Part shown: in pieces, positions 61,967 to 64,000 of the stretch | Layout of the letters: each line of letters starts with the position of its first letter | Numbering within the stretch: position 1 is the first letter of the stretch | DNA from: Diphasiastrum complanatum | Lineage: Eukaryota > Streptophyta > Lycopodiopsida > Lycopodiales > Lycopodiaceae | Assembly: GCA_029204225.1 (NCBI GenBank) | Contig: CM055102.1 | Span: 45,635,484 to 45,699,483 of the forward strand | DNA length: 64,000 bases | Direction of reading: 5' to 3' | Notes under the pieces: model-generated | Databases searched by the model: none | Seen by the model: only the letters and a program-made list of their open reading frames with translations | Told to the model about the DNA's origin: nothing | Made by a program: the position numbers and the translations under genes

Positions 61967-62736
61967 TGTTGGATTATTCTTTTGATGATCGACTAATTGT
62001 TTTTAATCTCCATCCACTACATTACCCAACTATGTAGTTTTATGCATGTTTCTACACAGACTGTAAAAGTACACGGAAATCACTCATAAATGGATTCCAC
62101 AAGTAAATTTCCAAGAAGTACTAACTGGACGAATGCCAGCCCACTATGGCCAACTGGCCATTATGATCTATGACCTAATCAACTATCCTACTGGATGCCC
62201 GTTATCTACTTAATATAAATAGCTGATCATACTTCTACATTTCAATTCAAGCAAATCATTCATGCAATGCATTGAAGTAGAATTTAGCAGCTCTCTCAAG
62301 CTTTCAGGCTTGAAAACTATTGAGCATTCTAGCTCAGTTCTTAAGAGTTCACTTAGAGTTTTTCTATTAGCGCTTACTGCTTATCAGTTGCAAATCAGAC
62401 AAAGTTTTCAGAGATAGCTTAGAGTATGTGGTTTCTATCCACAATTCACAAGAAGCTTTATGGGTCCACTGGTGGAAGCTCACATTGGGGTAGAGTAGAC
62501 GGATCTACTATTCAATTCAATTCCTCATTGTTTGGCTACGTAATCACTTTAGCTCTGGTGATTTCAAAGTTGCTAAAAGATTGAACGTGACTCTTGTCAT
62601 TATGTTTTGTTCAATATTGATAGGCGTAGTCATGCATTAGGAAAGTAGGCTCATTCCGCTGCACTCAATAAGTCGTTCACAAGCTTCGACTTGATGTTAT
62701 TGCATTATCACCTCTTTCCAACATGGTATCAGAGCT
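61967..62736 (+). mobile_element. 5' LTR and primer-binding site of the copia element running off the window
   Basis: The LTR is 61967-62723 (757 bp), starting TGTTGGA and ending TCCAACA, a perfect 7-bp inverted terminus. The primer-binding site TGGTATCAGAGCT (62724-62736) follows at once. A TATA-like TAATATAAAT lies at 62211-62220. This element inserted into the RT of the minus-strand copia relic. Confidence 0.85.
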
Positions 62737-62915
62737 CTAATATATAATATCAGAGCGAATGGTTATACCAAGGCTCTAATACTTGATATCTTTCACGATA
62801 TCAAATCGATATCATATTTTTCAATTTGTGGTATCGAATTTCAGTATCAAATAGTTGGTTTCCAATTGTAGTACAACATGATATCTCTCTCGTTATTGAC
62901 AGAGTAAAGTTCTAG

Positions 62916-63720
62916 ATGGATTCTCAGAGTAAAGCCGGTCTTATCGCAGACAAGATGAATGGATCCAATTACTACTTGTGGAAATCTAAGATGAAGACCT
63001 TGCTAATCGCCAATGAGTTGTGGGATGTTGTCACAGGTACGAAAGAAAAGCCTGAAGACGACACAACTGACTCAAAGTGCAAATTGAAGGATAGTAAAGT
63101 TTTCGCGCTTATTATTCTCAATATATCAGACACTCAGATTGGCCACATATTTGAAGCTCAAACTTCAAAAGAAGTATGGGACATCCTGAGCTCACTATAT
63201 GATGTGAGGGATGTAACTTCGAAGTTACATCTATGAAGAAAATCCTTCACACTAAAGATGTCGAACGGTGATTCACTTCAAAACCACATTAACTAGTTTA
63301 AGAATATCTTTCAAAAATGATCAAGACACAATCATGACATTTCTTTCAAGCTTGCCCTCTACATATGAAAACTGGGTGATGATCATATCGACACACTCAA
63401 ATTTGAATCTTACCAAAGTTATCACTATGTTGCTGCAAGAAATATCGAAGAAGTCAAGAGCTTCGTTGACTTCATCATCTCAAGATCTATATGTCAACAA
63501 AGGCTCAAAACAACAGAAGCAAAAAAGTTTTAAACATTTCACAGCAAATCAAAAACTGACGCATAGTCAAGAACAATTAGCAAATCCACAATCGAAGAAG
63601 AAGATGTTTTGTAAGTATTGCAAACTCACTAATCATGAGATCTAGGATTGTAGGGTATTAAAAGAAAAGAACACCAACAAGCAACCAGATCAACAGGCGA
63701 ATGCAGTTACAGCATCTCCT
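62916..63720 (+). pseudogene. Copia gag with zinc knuckle
   Basis: It starts MDSQSKAGLIADKMNGSNYY at 62916, about 180 bp after the primer-binding site. The gag core includes LWDVVTGTKEKPEDD and TSKEVWDILSSLYD. A stop near 63234 and a frameshift near 63300 break it. It continues with DTIMTFLSSLPSTYENWVMI and a CX2CX4HX4C knuckle, CKYCKLTNHEI*DC, with one TAG inside it. It is a different copia lineage from the gags at 9 and 51 kb. Confidence 0.85.
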
Positions 63721-63729
63721 GAACTCGAC

Positions 63730-64000
63730 ATGGACAAAGGAGCATTTATGGTCAAAGACCAAAAAGCACTAATGGATAATTCTTGGTTTCTGGATTTTGG
63801 AGCTACTCAACATATGACCAATCATCGTGAGCATTTTCACTCCTATACGCTTGACAGTAGAATAAGATACGTTCATCTTGGCGACAGTAGCACTCACACT
63901 ATCGAAGGTGAAGGTACTGTGAGATTGAAATTCTAGCACGATCAATTTAAACTACTATTACATGTTTTGTATGTTCCTAATTTTTCCACAAATTTGTTAT
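63730..64000 (+). pseudogene. Copia protease start, truncated by the window
   Basis: It reads NSWFLDFGATQHMTNHREHF, the usual copia protease active-site context, but with Asp-Phe-Gly (63793-63801) where Asp-Ser-Gly is expected; TTT is one C-to-T change from TCT. After a TAG near 63934 the frame continues HDQFKLLLHVLYVPNFSTNL to the window edge. The rest of pol lies outside. Confidence 0.8.

Overview
The window looks like a gene-poor, repeat-choked stretch of nuclear DNA from a land plant. The two host gene pieces have plant-type families and GT-AG introns. Most of the rest is LTR retrotransposon in layers of different age, with plant-type primer-binding sites matching initiator-methionine tRNA, plus minisatellites and foldback repeats. 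A large genome such as that of a gymnosperm or fern would fit, but the sequence does not settle the species.

Host genes. Positions 1-1403 (+) hold the last four exons of a cytochrome P450 resembling CYP704. Its final 3' splice site has been tandemly duplicated. Positions 26787-27317 (-) hold the last exon of an APC-family amino-acid permease (BAT1/GABA-permease type), with a probable remnant of the preceding exon ending at 27534. No other host gene is recognised.

Left part. Positions 1.6-2.7 kb hold minisatellites and inverted repeats. From 3.2-5.0 kb is an internally deleted copia relic (-). From 5.1-10.8 kb is a nearly complete copia element (-), with a full LTR at its left end and a truncated one at its right end. 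From 12.2-17.5 kb is a mosaic of copia and gypsy fragments in both orientations, including an in-frame integrase-RNase H junction and an inverted segment. Positions 15.6-23.4 kb hold three stranded LTR/primer-binding-site ends, the last leading into a decayed gypsy element.

Middle. 29066-34306 is a sharply bounded, young, non-autonomous element. It has 920-bp LTRs differing at about three sites, the target duplication ATATC, a primer-binding site and a polypurine tract, and it carries gag and protease only. 36297-46874 is a non-coding LTR element (LARD-like) into which a second copy of the same family (38984-44573) has inserted. This family has unusual LTR termini, AGTT...AACT instead of TG...CA, supported by an exact target duplication, an adjacent primer-binding site, an adjacent polypurine tract and an internal empty-site paralogue.

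Right part. 46875-48683 is the 3' end of a strongly diverged copia element with its LTR. 48721-51293 is an unrecognised, once-long reading frame broken only by TAG and TAA codons. 51365-55000 is a copia element lacking its integrase core. At 59342 lies a 148-bp GA microsatellite. From 60.9 kb to the end, one copia element (+) is inserted into the reverse transcriptase of another (-).

No operons, CRISPR arrays, rRNA or tRNA genes were seen. The most unusual things are the AGTT...AACT LTR family, the gag-protease-only element, and the unidentified reading frame at 48.7-51.3 kb.
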